From an uncultured Prevotella sp. (GTDB lineage Bacteria > Bacteroidota > Bacteroidia > Bacteroidales > Bacteroidaceae): DNA of 32,384 nucleotides. The stretch spans positions 1 to 32,384 of the forward strand of contig USRA01000017.1 of assembly GCA_900557035.1 (NCBI GenBank), written 5' to 3'. A program made the translations under genes and the position numbers. The notes beneath the pieces are model-generated. The model searched no databases, had not been told where the DNA came from, and worked only from the letters and a program-made list of their open reading frames with translations. Positions 7,285 through 16,008 of the stretch are shown one piece after another (the first letter of the stretch is position 1; every line of letters starts with the position of its first letter).

Positions 7285-9585
7285 TTACTTCAGGTAGTCG
7301 AAGAAGTAGTTGCTGATTCTTTCGTGCAGGTGAGTGCTCTGATGACCTCTCATGTTGTGAGGCTCACCTGGATATACGAAGAAATCTGGCTGGGTACCTG
7401 CTGCGATACAAGCCTTCAGGAAGGTGAGGCAGTGCTGTGGCACTACGGTCACATCGTTCAAGCCCTGGATAATCTGCAGCTTACCCTTCAGGTTCTTAGC
7501 CTGATAGAGCAGGGATGTCTTCTTGTAACCCTCTGGGTTGGTCTGTGGGGTATCCATATAGCGCTCGCCATACATCACCTCGTACCAGTGCCAGTCGATA
7601 ACCGGACCGCCGGCTACTCCTACCTTGAATACGTCAGGATAGTTGGTCATCAATGAGATGGTCATGAATCCTCCGAAGCTCCAGCCGTGTACGCCAATCT
7701 TGTCGGCATCTACGTAAGGCAGGGTCTTCAGATACTCCACACCCTTCATCTGGTCCTTCATCTCCACCTGACCCAGCTGGCGGAAAGTAGCCTGCTCGAA
7801 AGCCTTGCCACGGTTCTCGCTGCCACGGTTGTCGAGAATGAAGAGCAGATAGCCCTTTTCTGCCATGTAGGTTTCCCAGCCACGGCTGCTGTAGTTCCAG
7901 CGGGCATCCACATTGTGGGCGTGAGGTCCACCATATACATATATAATGGTAGGATACTTCTTGTTAGGGTCGAAGTTCACCGGCTTCACCATTCTCCAGT
8001 AGAGGTCGGTTACGCCGTCGTCGGCCTTGATCGAACCGCAGCTGTATTCAGGCACGTTGTAGCCCTTCCAAGGGTTCTTGGCTGTGAAGTAAGCGGTGCG
8101 CTTGCCGTTCTCGGTGTTTACGATGGCAATCTTGCGAGGCACGGTTGGAGTAGAGTAGTTATCATAGATAAACTGTCCGTTCTCGCTCAGGGTAGCGTTG
8201 TGCCATCCCTTGCCGCAATCGTCCATCATGGCACGTTTGCCGCTCTTGGTATCCACCACGAAGATGTTACGCTGGATAGGAGAGCACTCGTTGGATGCGA
8301 TGATGATGCTCTTGCGCTTGCTGTTGAAGCCGAGCACTTCCATCACCTCCCATTTGCCGGAAGTCAACTGCTTGATTTCGAGCGATTCCGTGTTGCTCGC
8401 CATACGGCTGCCGTGCTTGCCCAGGGTGCAGAGATAGAGGTGGTTGTAACCATCCTTGCGGCTCTGCATGATAAAGCTGTTGCTGTCCCAAGGCAGGAAC
8501 TGGATAGGATGGCAAGGCTCCACGTATTTCTCGTCGGTCTCACGATACAGTTCACCAGTCTTCTCGCCAGTCTCTGCGCTGTAGGCAGTAAGGCGACAGT
8601 CGTTCTGGTCGCGGTTCAGCTCAAACATATAGATGGTCTTGCTGTCTGGGCTCCATGCGATGTTGGTGAAGTAGCGGTCTGTAGGGTCGCCCGCCTTCAG
8701 ATAGATGGTCTTGCCTGTCATGCAGTCGAATACGCCCACTGTTACCTTGTGCGATGTCTCGCCTGTCATCGGATACTTGTCTGGTGCAGGCTTGGCGCAG
8801 CAGGTCTCGGTCTCAGGATGATTGAAGTAATCAATCTCCGGAATATCCACCTGTGGATAATCTGTCACCATGCTCTGGTCCATGCGATAGAAGGCGAGCA
8901 GTTCGCCGTTAGGGCTCCAGAAGGTTCCCTTGCTGATGCCGAACTCATCGCGGTGAACACTCTGTCCATATACGATAGAGCGGCTGCCGTCTGTAGAGAT
9001 CTGGAAATCGTGAGACTTCTTCTCTCGGGTTATGGCATTGTTGGTTACGTCGAAGGTGCGCACATAGAGGTTGCTGCCCTTCAGATAGGCGAATGCCTTC
9101 TGCTGTGCGTTAGCTTCGAGGAGGTTCTCGCCATCTTCAAACTCCATCTCGCTCAGCAGCTTATGCTTCTTGAAGTCGATGGTGTAGGTCTTGCTGCCGT
9201 TGCTCACCATCACGATGCTCTTTCCTGCAAAAGGGAACTGAGCGTTGTAGAGGGCTCTTACCTTGATGTCCTTGGTAGGAGCAATCCACTTGTTGATATC
9301 GTTGATGCCGAAGAGCTTGGTTTCCTTTCCGGTAGTTTTGTTTACGAGATAGCATGCCTCGGTGTCCTGATGGATGAGTTCGTTTCCCCACCAGGTACAC
9401 CAGCGGTTCTTTGCCACCATATTGCGGTAGTTGTTGCCACCGAAGTTCAGATCTTCCAGTGTGAAGGCTTTCTCGCCCTTCTGCGCAGGAACCACGCCCT
9501 GAGCCTGTATTTCGGTTGCATTCATAGCCATCATGGAAATCATAGCAGCGAAAGATAATTTATAAATTGAATTCTTTAGATTCAT
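7285..9585 (-). CDS. dipeptidyl peptidase IV-type S9 serine peptidase
   Basis: A secreted or periplasmic S9B prolyl peptidase that removes dipeptides, often X-Pro, from peptide N-termini. I chose the ATG at 9585 rather than an in-frame one 78 bases upstream, because MNLKNSIYKLSFAAM begins a proper signal peptide ending near EIQAQG. The mature protein has an N-terminal beta-propeller (about 30-490) and an alpha/beta-hydrolase domain. The triad is visible: Ser636 in GWSFGG, Asp711 in GLNDVTV and His743 in EPHNMRG (numbering from the chosen start). A double-Glu type motif as in DPP-IV is not obvious in the part I inspected, so a related S9 specificity is possible. Length of 766 residues fits the family. 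Similar enzymes in gut Bacteroidales handle dietary and host peptides. Confidence 0.9.
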   Translation of the reverse strand: MNLKNSIYKLSFAAMISMMAMNATEIQAQGVVPAQKGEKAFTLEDLNFGGNNYRNMVAKNRWCTWWGNELIHQDTEACYLVNKTTGKETKLFGINDINKWIAPTKDIKVRALYNAQFPFAGKSIVMVSNGSKTYTIDFKKHKLLSEMEFEDGENLLEANAQQKAFAYLKGSNLYVRTFDVTNNAITREKKSHDFQISTDGSRSIVYGQSVHRDEFGISKGTFWSPNGELLAFYRMDQSMVTDYPQVDIPEIDYFNHPETETCCAKPAPDKYPMTGETSHKVTVGVFDCMTGKTIYLKAGDPTDRYFTNIAWSPDSKTIYMFELNRDQNDCRLTAYSAETGEKTGELYRETDEKYVEPCHPIQFLPWDSNSFIMQSRKDGYNHLYLCTLGKHGSRMASNTESLEIKQLTSGKWEVMEVLGFNSKRKSIIIASNECSPIQRNIFVVDTKSGKRAMMDDCGKGWHNATLSENGQFIYDNYSTPTVPRKIAIVNTENGKRTAYFTAKNPWKGYNVPEYSCGSIKADDGVTDLYWRMVKPVNFDPNKKYPTIIYVYGGPHAHNVDARWNYSSRGWETYMAEKGYLLFILDNRGSENRGKAFEQATFRQLGQVEMKDQMKGVEYLKTLPYVDADKIGVHGWSFGGFMTISLMTNYPDVFKVGVAGGPVIDWHWYEVMYGERYMDTPQTNPEGYKKTSLLYQAKNLKGKLQIIQGLNDVTVVPQHCLTFLKACIAAGTQPDFFVYPGEPHNMRGHQSTHLHERISNYFFDYLK

Positions 9586-9604
9586 GATTGTTATTTTATT
9601 CAAG

Positions 9605-9684
9605 TTTCGCAAGTGAGGGAATTGATTGAAGTTAAAGAAGTTATCACTCTTCCCTAACTTCACTTAACTTCCCCACATGCGAAA
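9605..9684. repeat. nested inverted repeats between methyltransferase and peptidase genes
   Basis: TTTCGCAaGTG at 9605-9615 is mirrored by CACaTGCGAAA at 9674-9684, and the match runs on through GGGA/TCCC. Inside, GAAGTTA and TAACTTC form a second pair. The element fills the gap between the RNA methyltransferase stop and the peptidase start (both minus strand). It may be a read-through-limiting hairpin or an mRNA processing site. Confidence 0.5.
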
Positions 9685-9705
9685 GTTCAGTTATTTCAAA
9701 GAATT

Positions 9706-11340
9706 TTAATCCTCGTCATCGAAGTCAGTGTCGAAGCTAGGCTTGCTGCCGCGTTTTCCACCGAAGTCCTTACCACCACGGCGGTCGCCCTTGAAGCCAC
9801 CACGCTTGTCGCCCTTCTCGAAACGCTTGCCGTCGCGCTTTCCTCCGAAGTCCTTGCCACCACGGCGGTCGCCCTTGAATCCGCCACGCTTGTTGTCACG
9901 GTCTTCACGGTCGCCGCTGCGCTTGCCTCCGAAGCTGCGTCCGCCCTTGCGGTCATCACCTTCATCGTTGCGTCTTCCGGCTCCTACACGTGGACGTCCG
10001 CCACGGCGAATCTCATTACGGCGCTTCTCGAAGTCCTCCAGGCGATGGCTATGGAACTGGAAGCTGCGGATATCAGCATCCTCGTTCTCAGTCTCCTCGC
10101 TCACACGCTTCTTGAACTCGCGCTCCTTCTTGAAACGGTGCTTCTGCGCCATCTCGCTCTTCTCGCGCTCAGTCTTCACGATACCGCCCTCAGAGCGGAA
10201 CTCCTTCATCTTGCCGTCGAACATCACGTACTTGCGGAACTCGCACTCCAGACTTCCGTTAAACACCGGAATCTTGATAGATGGCTTCAGTCCAATCTGC
10301 TCGAAGCACTCCTCACGGTAGCTCAATACCCAAGCCTCGTTGCCTGCGAAGGCACGCTTGAAGCGCTCGCCTATCATCTTGTAGGTGTTCAGCAGATTAG
10401 GGGTAGAGATGCGCTCGCCGTATGGAGGGTTCATCACGATGATGCTCTTCTCGGCAGGCTGTGTGAAGTCCTTGAAGTCCTGCTGTGCGATGGTGATATC
10501 CTTGGTCAGACCAGCAGCACGCACGTTGAGGTTGGCAGTGTTCACCGCCTTCATATCTACGTCGTAGCCATAGATGTGGTGCTCGAACTCGCGCTCCTGA
10601 GAGTCGTCGTTATAAATCATGTCGAAGAGATCCTGGTCGAAATCGTTCCACTTCTCGAAGGCAAACTCCTTGCGGAATACACCTGGAGAGATGTTGCGTG
10701 CGATGAGGGCAGCCTCGATGGCGATGGTTCCCGAACCGCACATAGGGTCGATGAAGTCGCATTCGCCCTTCCAGCCGGTCATCAGGATCATACCTGCAGC
10801 GAGAACCTCGTTCAGAGGTGCCTCTACCTGCTCCTGACGGTAGCCGCGGCGGTGCAGACTCTCGCCGCTTGAGTCGAGACTCAGGGTAGCGTTATCCTCT
10901 GCGATATGGATGTTGAGGCGGATGTCTGGGTTAGACACGCTGATATTAGGACGTGTGCCCTGCTTCTCGCGGAACCAGTCCACGATGGCATCCTTTACCT
11001 TGTAAGTCACGAAGCGTGAGTTGCGGAACTCCTCAGAATAGACCACGGAATCTACCGAGAAAGTCTTCTTCACGTCTAAGATGTCATCCCACTTGATCTT
11101 CTGAATCTCGTCGTACACCTCCTCGGCAGAACGAGCCTTGAAGTGCTTGATAGGTTTCAAGATGCGGATGGCTGTGTGTAACTGGAAGTTAGCACGATAC
11201 ATCATTTCCTTGTCGCCAGTGAAAGATACCATTCGGCGACCTATTTGTACATTGTTAGCACCCAGCTGGGTGAGCTCCTCAGCCAAGACTGGCTCCAGAC
11301 CCATAAAGGTCTTGGCAATGAGTTCAAATTCCTGTTCCAT
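9706..11340 (-). CDS. THUMP-domain class I SAM-dependent RNA methyltransferase (RlmL-type) with RGG-like tail
   Basis: Predicted to methylate guanine N2 in RNA (23S rRNA in the RlmL group), using SAM, in the cytosol. Residues 1-50 plus a THUMP domain (about 50-160) bind RNA. The Rossmann methyltransferase follows, with FIDPMCGSGTIAIEAALIA as the SAM loop, YGYDVDMKAV as the acidic second motif and the catalytic IVMNPPYGER. It lacks the second (RlmK) methyltransferase half of the E. coli fusion. Residues from about 450 to 544 are a disordered tail rich in Arg, Lys, Gly, Asp and Phe, with a 19-residue block (KRGGFKGD...) present twice; this may add RNA affinity. The start codon overlaps the end of cysE by 17 bases, so translation is probably coupled. 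Confidence 0.88.
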   Translation of the reverse strand: MEQEFELIAKTFMGLEPVLAEELTQLGANNVQIGRRMVSFTGDKEMMYRANFQLHTAIRILKPIKHFKARSAEEVYDEIQKIKWDDILDVKKTFSVDSVVYSEEFRNSRFVTYKVKDAIVDWFREKQGTRPNISVSNPDIRLNIHIAEDNATLSLDSSGESLHRRGYRQEQVEAPLNEVLAAGMILMTGWKGECDFIDPMCGSGTIAIEAALIARNISPGVFRKEFAFEKWNDFDQDLFDMIYNDDSQEREFEHHIYGYDVDMKAVNTANLNVRAAGLTKDITIAQQDFKDFTQPAEKSIIVMNPPYGERISTPNLLNTYKMIGERFKRAFAGNEAWVLSYREECFEQIGLKPSIKIPVFNGSLECEFRKYVMFDGKMKEFRSEGGIVKTEREKSEMAQKHRFKKEREFKKRVSEETENEDADIRSFQFHSHRLEDFEKRRNEIRRGGRPRVGAGRRNDEGDDRKGGRSFGGKRSGDREDRDNKRGGFKGDRRGGKDFGGKRDGKRFEKGDKRGGFKGDRRGGKDFGGKRGSKPSFDTDFDDED

Positions 11341-12265
11341 TATTGAATTCTATATCTAATAAACTTTGTTTTTCTTTTCTATATTTCTTTGTTTTCGGCT
11401 TCATGTCCTTGGTCACCCACACGTTGGCGCCCACGATGCAGCCTTCTCCGATGGTGATTCTGCCCAGGATGGTGGCGTTGGCATATACGATGACATCGTC
11501 TTCCAGGATAGGGTGGCGAGGGATTCCCTTGATAGGATTGCCGTCCTTATCCAGTGGGAAACTCTTAGCTCCGAGGGTAACACCCTGATAGAGCTTCACA
11601 TTGTTGCCGATGATGCAGGTGGCTCCGATAACCACACCCGTGCCATGGTCGATGGTGAAGTGGTGCCCGATGGTAGCCTCCGGATTGATATCGATACCTG
11701 TCTCCGAGTGTGCCAGCTCCGTCATCATTCTGGGGATGAGGGGCACGCCGAGCTTGTGCAGAACATGAGCGATACGGTAGTTGGTTATCGCCTTGATCAC
11801 GGGATAGCAGGAGATGATTTCTCCGTGGCTCATCGCAGCCGGGTCGCCGTTGTAGGCTGCCTCTACGTCGGTGGCGAGAATCTTGCGTAGCTTGGGAAAT
11901 TCCATGATGGCTTTGGCAGCGATGACGCCTGCCTTGACACGCTGGTGCTGCAATTCTGCCTGGGTTTCCGATTCGCAGTCGTTGGCGAAGCAGAGTCCGG
12001 CGAGAATCTGTTCTGCGAGCATCTCGTAGAGTTTCTCAACTCTTACTCCGATATGGTATTTGATGGTAGAGATATTCACAGATGAGTTTCCGAAATATCC
12101 CGGAAAGAGGATGGAGCGAGACAGATTGATGATGTCTTCGAGCGCTTTGCCCGAAGGAAGTGGATTTCCGTCTCTGTGCTGATGGAAGAGACCCTTCAGT
12201 GATTCGGCGCTAGAAAGCTCGTCGATAGTCTCTGTCAGCTGATGAGTTAGTGTATCTTTACTCAT
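11324..12265 (-). CDS. cysE: serine O-acetyltransferase
   Basis: CysE transfers acetyl from acetyl-CoA to L-serine, making O-acetylserine for cysteine synthesis. The 313-residue protein has a helical N-terminal part of about 180 residues, as in the longer EpsC/plant-like forms. A left-handed beta-helix of hexapeptide repeats follows: HHFTIDHGTGVVIGATCIIGN, LYQGVTLGAKSF and the later VYANATILGRITIGEGC. The His in DHGTGVVIG and the preceding HH are the active-site area of the family. The gene sits 51 bp after the retropepsin-like gene and overlaps the methyltransferase gene by 17 bases. No cysK is present next to it. Family call is firm. Confidence 0.93.
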   Translation of the reverse strand: MSKDTLTHQLTETIDELSSAESLKGLFHQHRDGNPLPSGKALEDIINLSRSILFPGYFGNSSVNISTIKYHIGVRVEKLYEMLAEQILAGLCFANDCESETQAELQHQRVKAGVIAAKAIMEFPKLRKILATDVEAAYNGDPAAMSHGEIISCYPVIKAITNYRIAHVLHKLGVPLIPRMMTELAHSETGIDINPEATIGHHFTIDHGTGVVIGATCIIGNNVKLYQGVTLGAKSFPLDKDGNPIKGIPRHPILEDDVIVYANATILGRITIGEGCIVGANVWVTKDMKPKTKKYRKEKQSLLDIEFNNGTGI

Positions 12266-12316
12266 GTTCTTTCTGTATCAATAAAATTCTTTCTTTTGCA
12301 GAGTCTCGTGAGCAAA

Positions 12317-12756
12317 TCAGTCGAACTCCAAATGTTCCTGCGAAGGAATGCGGAATGAGAACCATGTCTCTCCGTCTTTGTTGGTGATAGCAAAGTCGCC
12401 TTTGTTGATGAGGTCCATTCCTATGATGAGGTGACAATCTTCTAAGTCACTGGCAAGTACCTCTATATTCTCAAATCTAACTTTTTTCCAAAGTACAAAT
12501 TTACTCTATAAACATTGGAATTTACAAGCCCTCCTATGCCGGAAATGGCTGATTTTTTGATAGGAGTCAGGTGTAGTTCCTCCGCAATCTCAGTTGATAT
12601 AATTGTATTGGTGGCTCCTGTGTCCCATAAAGCCTGATCTGTCTCACAGTATCTCAGTTCTTTCAGTTCTGAAGGATTCTTATGTCCAGCCATTATGATA
12701 CAATGGGAAGTAATACCATCTTGAAGATTCTTGTACTTCTGTGTTATCTTTTCCAT
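12317..12756 (-). CDS. retropepsin-like aspartic protease with internal frame break
   Basis: The zero frame encodes 97 residues to a stop at 12463-12465. It holds the aspartic-protease motif ALWDTGATNTII and a flap-like SGIGG segment, then ends early. A -1 step at the A-AAA-AAG run (12487-12481) continues into 55 more residues with HLIIGMDLINKGDFAIT, the usual second half of these enzymes (I-x-GMDLI). It stops at 12319-12317, giving about 148 residues, the normal size. Either one A was lost from an A7 run (mutation or sequencing error) or the ribosome shifts here on purpose. The first ATG overlaps the stop of the preceding small gene by one base (TGATG), so the two are coupled. The role of such small cytosolic proteases in Bacteroidales is unknown to me. 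Confidence 0.72.
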
Positions 12757-13064
12757 CAGTTTACCGTTAAAATGTCTTTTTGACGAGCGCTGATGGCTCT
12801 TGCGATGTGAGCGTCAGCAATGGGTGATGTAGTATATACCACAGAGTGATGAGAGGAAAACTTCTGATATTCCTCACTAGTCAATGTGCCAACCTTTACA
12901 GGACTCTTGCATTTTGTTTTCGGTAATACATTCTGTATCTTCGAATGAATAGACATGCCTCTTTTTATGCCATTGTCCAACGGCATATTAGTCATGTCTG
13001 AAAAGCTTGCCCCTGAAACAAGTCTTTCGTATTCTTCCTTTGTTATGGTCTTTGCTTCCAACAT
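12756..13064 (-). CDS. small protein of unknown function upstream of the retropepsin gene
   Basis: The 102-residue protein starts at MLEAKTITKEEYERL. A longer reading from 13094 is possible but its start would lie inside the -7 box of the promoter, so I reject it. The protein is polar, has no signal peptide or membrane segment, and shows no domain I recognise. TKEEYERLVSG near the start and TSEEYQKFSS later are similar short blocks. The last base of its coding triplets is shared with the ATG of the protease gene (TGATG), so the two products are probably made in fixed ratio. It may be a substrate, partner or inhibitor of the protease; that is only inference from coupling. Confidence 0.62.
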   Translation of the reverse strand: MLEAKTITKEEYERLVSGASFSDMTNMPLDNGIKRGMSIHSKIQNVLPKTKCKSPVKVGTLTSEEYQKFSSHHSVVYTTSPIADAHIARAISARQKDILTVN

Positions 13065-13091
13065 AGTTGTCTTTTCTTTTAAAAGTTGGTG

Positions 13092-13122
13092 CAAAGATAC
13101 GAATAATTTCTTGAACTACAAA
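13092..13122 (-). promoter_or_regulatory. consensus promoter for the small protein/retropepsin genes
   Basis: On the minus strand TTTG (13122-13119) is followed after 19 bases by TATCTTTG (13099-13092), a full match to the Bacteroidetes TTTG-N19-TAnnTTTG promoter. The transcript would begin near 13085, about 20 bases before the ATG at 13064. This fixes the start of the small gene. Confidence 0.75.
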
Positions 13123-13246
13123 GAAATAAATCGGATTTTGGAGGGGATTACACGTTTTTTTATGTAAATAACTCAAATGTTGGATGAAGACGGGCTTCTA
13201 TAAATGGAAATAGCAACCATCTATAAAGGAAATGACAGTCCTGTTC

Positions 13247-14584
13247 TTACCTGTTCATATCCCTGAATGCACTCCAGGCTATCGGTACCGCCACGAGAAA
13301 GGAGCAGATATCTGCCCACGCCTGACACATCTCCACACCCAGTAATCCGAAGAAATGAGGGAGGATGAAAATGAGCGGGATGAAGAACAGGCCGCTACGT
13401 GCTGCTGCCACAATATTCGCACGTACAGGCTTGCGGATGGTCTGCATCAGCATATTCGTCAGCACGATGGTGGCAACCAGAGGAAAGCTGATTACCTGCC
13501 ACTTCAGGGCAACGGAACCCACTGCTACCACGCTGGCATCATCGCGGAAGAGATGGATGATAGGTTCGGAGAATAGAAAGCCGAGTACGGCACAAACCGC
13601 CAGGAATACCGTGCCGCATTTGATGCAGAAAAAGAAAGCCTCCTTCACGCGGTCGTACAACTTGGCTCCATAGCAGAAACCGCAGAGCGGCTGGAAGCCC
13701 TGCCCCAGTCCAATCACCACGGCATAGGTGAAGAACGAGATTCTCGTCACGATACTCATACCCGCAATGGCTGCATCTCCATAGGCTCCGGCAGCCACAT
13801 TCAGCACCAGCGTGGCGATGCTTCCCAAGCCCTGTCTTGATAAGGAAGGCGTGCCGCCAAAGATAATCTCCTTGAAGTAAGCCCAGGATGGCGTGAAGTT
13901 GCGAAGATGGATTCGGATGTTTTCTCCCTTGTGCGTCATCCAGAAGAGCATAGCGCAGCCGAAGCACTGGCTGGTGAGGGTGGCGATGGCGGCACCCGTG
14001 ATGCCCATGGCAAAATAAAGGATGAGCAGCGGGGCAAGGATGAGGTTGAGAAGCACGCCAGACATGATTCCCTTCATTGCATATATCGCATTGCCCTGAA
14101 AACGCATCAGGTTGTTGAGTGTCAGAGAGGTAGTCATGAAGGGAGCACCCAGCAGGATGATGCTGAGATAGCGCTCGGTGTAGGGCTGGATGGTGGGGGT
14201 GGAACCTAGGAGAATGCACAGCGGTGTAAGGAAAACTTGTCCGAGAATGGCGATGAGAAGTCCCGTCAGAAAACTCAGCACGAAGCCCGTGGATGCCATC
14301 TTCTTTGCCTTCTCCATCTCCTTGGCTCCCAGCATTCGGGAGATATAGTTACCAGAGCCATGACCATAGAAGAAACCAACAGCCTGGATTACTGACATCA
14401 TGGCGAAGGAAACGCCTACCGCCGCCACGCTCTGGGTGTTGATGCTGCCTACGAAGTAGGTGTCGGCGAGGTTGTACATACTCGTCGATAACATGCTGAT
14501 AATGGTAGGAATCGCCATCGTAAAAATCACCCGATGCACCGGTGCATGGGTCAGGAATGTATAATTATCTCTTGATTTCTTCAT
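13247..14584 (-). CDS. MATE family efflux transporter
   Basis: The 445-residue protein has twelve predicted membrane segments in two related halves, as in MATE (multidrug and toxic compound extrusion) carriers that expel cationic compounds against a Na+ or H+ gradient. Family signs include FTMAIPTIISMLSTSMYNLADTYFVG (in part, residues about 20-45) and GHGSGNYISRMLG near residue 75. GLGQGFQPLCGFCYGAK near 290 is the matching segment of the second half. Length is normal and no break is seen. Drug specificity cannot be read from sequence. It is transcribed away from the lipid operon, with promoters of both lying in the 206-bp gap between them. Confidence 0.93.
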   Translation of the reverse strand: MKKSRDNYTFLTHAPVHRVIFTMAIPTIISMLSTSMYNLADTYFVGSINTQSVAAVGVSFAMMSVIQAVGFFYGHGSGNYISRMLGAKEMEKAKKMASTGFVLSFLTGLLIAILGQVFLTPLCILLGSTPTIQPYTERYLSIILLGAPFMTTSLTLNNLMRFQGNAIYAMKGIMSGVLLNLILAPLLILYFAMGITGAAIATLTSQCFGCAMLFWMTHKGENIRIHLRNFTPSWAYFKEIIFGGTPSLSRQGLGSIATLVLNVAAGAYGDAAIAGMSIVTRISFFTYAVVIGLGQGFQPLCGFCYGAKLYDRVKEAFFFCIKCGTVFLAVCAVLGFLFSEPIIHLFRDDASVVAVGSVALKWQVISFPLVATIVLTNMLMQTIRKPVRANIVAAARSGLFFIPLIFILPHFFGLLGVEMCQAWADICSFLVAVPIAWSAFRDMNR

Positions 14585-14607
14585 ATTTTTTGAATCCTTT
14601 CAGCCTG

Positions 14608-14615
14608 CAAAGTTA
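14608..14615 (-). promoter_or_regulatory. -7 box of the MATE gene promoter
   Basis: CAAAGTTA on the plus strand reads TAACTTTG on the minus strand, a full TAnnTTTG match 24 bases before the MATE start codon. The -33 region is only weakly conserved (TTTC about 21 bases upstream). Confidence 0.55.
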
Positions 14616-14686
14616 CTGCTTTATTTCCGAAAGGGGGAAATATTCGGGGTTTTTAACGCTCGGCAGGAAAAAAAACACGGATTTCG

Positions 14687-14717
14687 TTTGCCATCTCGGA
14701 AAAAACTCGTACTTTTG
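14687..14717 (+). promoter_or_regulatory. consensus promoter of the lipid head-group operon
   Basis: TTTG (14687-14690), 19 bases, TACTTTTG (14710-14717): a full match to the Bacteroidetes promoter. Transcription would start near 14724, leaving a leader of about 65 nt before the GNAT-like gene at 14791. Confidence 0.75.
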
Positions 14718-14790
14718 CATCGTTTTTCTGATGATACATTATTATAAAAAGAAAAATCAGAGCAAAAAGTTTTAGAAAAAAATCAGATCA

Positions 14791-15936
14791 ATGAGTGATA
14801 TTAGAATCATACCCGTTACTACCAAGAAAGGATTGAGAGCTTTCATTCAGTTCTATTACGACCTTTATGAAGGTAGCAAATATGCCGTTCCTTACCTGCG
14901 TTTCGACGAGTGGAATACATTGAGCAAAGACAAGAATCCAGCCTTCGATTTCTGCGAAGCGCAATATTTTCTGGCTATCGATTACAGCATACCGAAGGTG
15001 GTAGGCCGCATTGCTGCCATCATCAACCATTGTGCCAACGACCAGTGGAACAAGAAGCAGGTGCGCTTCGGATGGTTCGACTTCATCGATGACCTGAAGG
15101 TTTCCGATATGCTGCTGGATGCCGCAGCCCGGTGGGGCAGAGAGCATGGCATGGAAGAATTGGTAGGACCACTTGGCTTTACCGATATGGACCGTGAAGG
15201 AATGCTCATCGAAGGATTCCACGAGAAATCCACCATGTACGTTAACTACAATTATCCTTATTATCCCAAGCACATGGATGCACTGGGTTACTTCCAGAAG
15301 GACAATGACTGGCTGGAGTACCGCATCAAGGTGCCTGAGGTAACCCCTCCGAAATTTGCCAAGACAGCCCAGCTCATCGAGAGCCGCTACAATCTGCACG
15401 TGCATAAGTTTACCAAGCACGAACTGGTTCAGGGCGGTATGGGCAAGGAAGTCTTCCGCATCGTCAACGAGACCTACAAGAATCTCTACGATTTCCAGCA
15501 GCTCACCGACCGGCAGATCGACGGGTATGTGAATTCGTATATCAAGATGGCGGATATGAACCTCATTACCGGAGTGGTAGATGGCAACGACAACAACCGC
15601 CTGATCGGTTTCGGCGTATCCTTCCCATCCATGACCGAGGCGCTGCAGAAGAACCGCAACGGCAAGCTCTTGCCTTGGGGATGGCTTCGGCTGGTGATGA
15701 AGTGGTATGCCACCGATACCGTGGATCTGGTGCTCATCGGCGTGCTGCCGGAATACCGCAGCAAGGGTGCCAATGCCCTTATCTTTGCAGACCTCATCGA
15801 GCAGTACCGCCGCTATGGATTCAAATGGGCGGAGGCAATGCCGCAGATGGAGAGCAACAAGGGGGTGCAGAGCCAGTGGCAGTATCTGGAAAGCGTGCAG
15901 CACCGCCGTCGCCGCTGCTACAGAAGGAAAATGTAG
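14791..15936 (+). CDS. GNAT-like acyltransferase-fold protein, first gene of lipid operon
   Basis: The 381-residue soluble protein looks like a double GNAT-fold protein. The N-terminal half (1-190) contains VGRIAAIINH and EELVGPLGFTDMDREGMLIEGF. The C-terminal half (about 210-370) has DLVLIGVLPEYRSKGANALIF, which resembles the acetyl-CoA loop (Q/R-x-x-G-x-A) of N-acetyltransferases. Proteins like this are common in Bacteroidales but the substrate is not known to me. It starts a run of five same-strand genes with short gaps (72, 17, 87 and -1 bp), the rest being a nucleotidyltransferase/ATP-grasp fusion, a CDP-alcohol phosphotransferase, a flippase-like protein and a HAD hydrolase. From context it may acylate or aminoacylate the head group. 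The last 20 residues are strongly basic (HRRRRCYRRKM). Confidence 0.7.
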   Translation: MSDIRIIPVTTKKGLRAFIQFYYDLYEGSKYAVPYLRFDEWNTLSKDKNPAFDFCEAQYFLAIDYSIPKVVGRIAAIINHCANDQWNKKQVRFGWFDFIDDLKVSDMLLDAAARWGREHGMEELVGPLGFTDMDREGMLIEGFHEKSTMYVNYNYPYYPKHMDALGYFQKDNDWLEYRIKVPEVTPPKFAKTAQLIESRYNLHVHKFTKHELVQGGMGKEVFRIVNETYKNLYDFQQLTDRQIDGYVNSYIKMADMNLITGVVDGNDNNRLIGFGVSFPSMTEALQKNRNGKLLPWGWLRLVMKWYATDTVDLVLIGVLPEYRSKGANALIFADLIEQYRRYGFKWAEAMPQMESNKGVQSQWQYLESVQHRRRRCYRRKM

Positions 15937-16008
15937 AAATAGCGGCTACTTGCGAAACTGAAATAAGATTATAGGAATTAGAAGAAAAATTAAAATATTA
16001 GTAATAGA

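Noticed and set aside
7687..9558. Long plus-strand open frame of 623 codons opposite the peptidase gene
   Set aside because: The minus-strand frame has clear S9 catalytic motifs; the plus-strand product has no domain and a composition typical of an antisense shadow. The same applies to other long shadows such as 14788-15903, 15946-17121, 20365-21594, 21598-23130 and 28589-30043.
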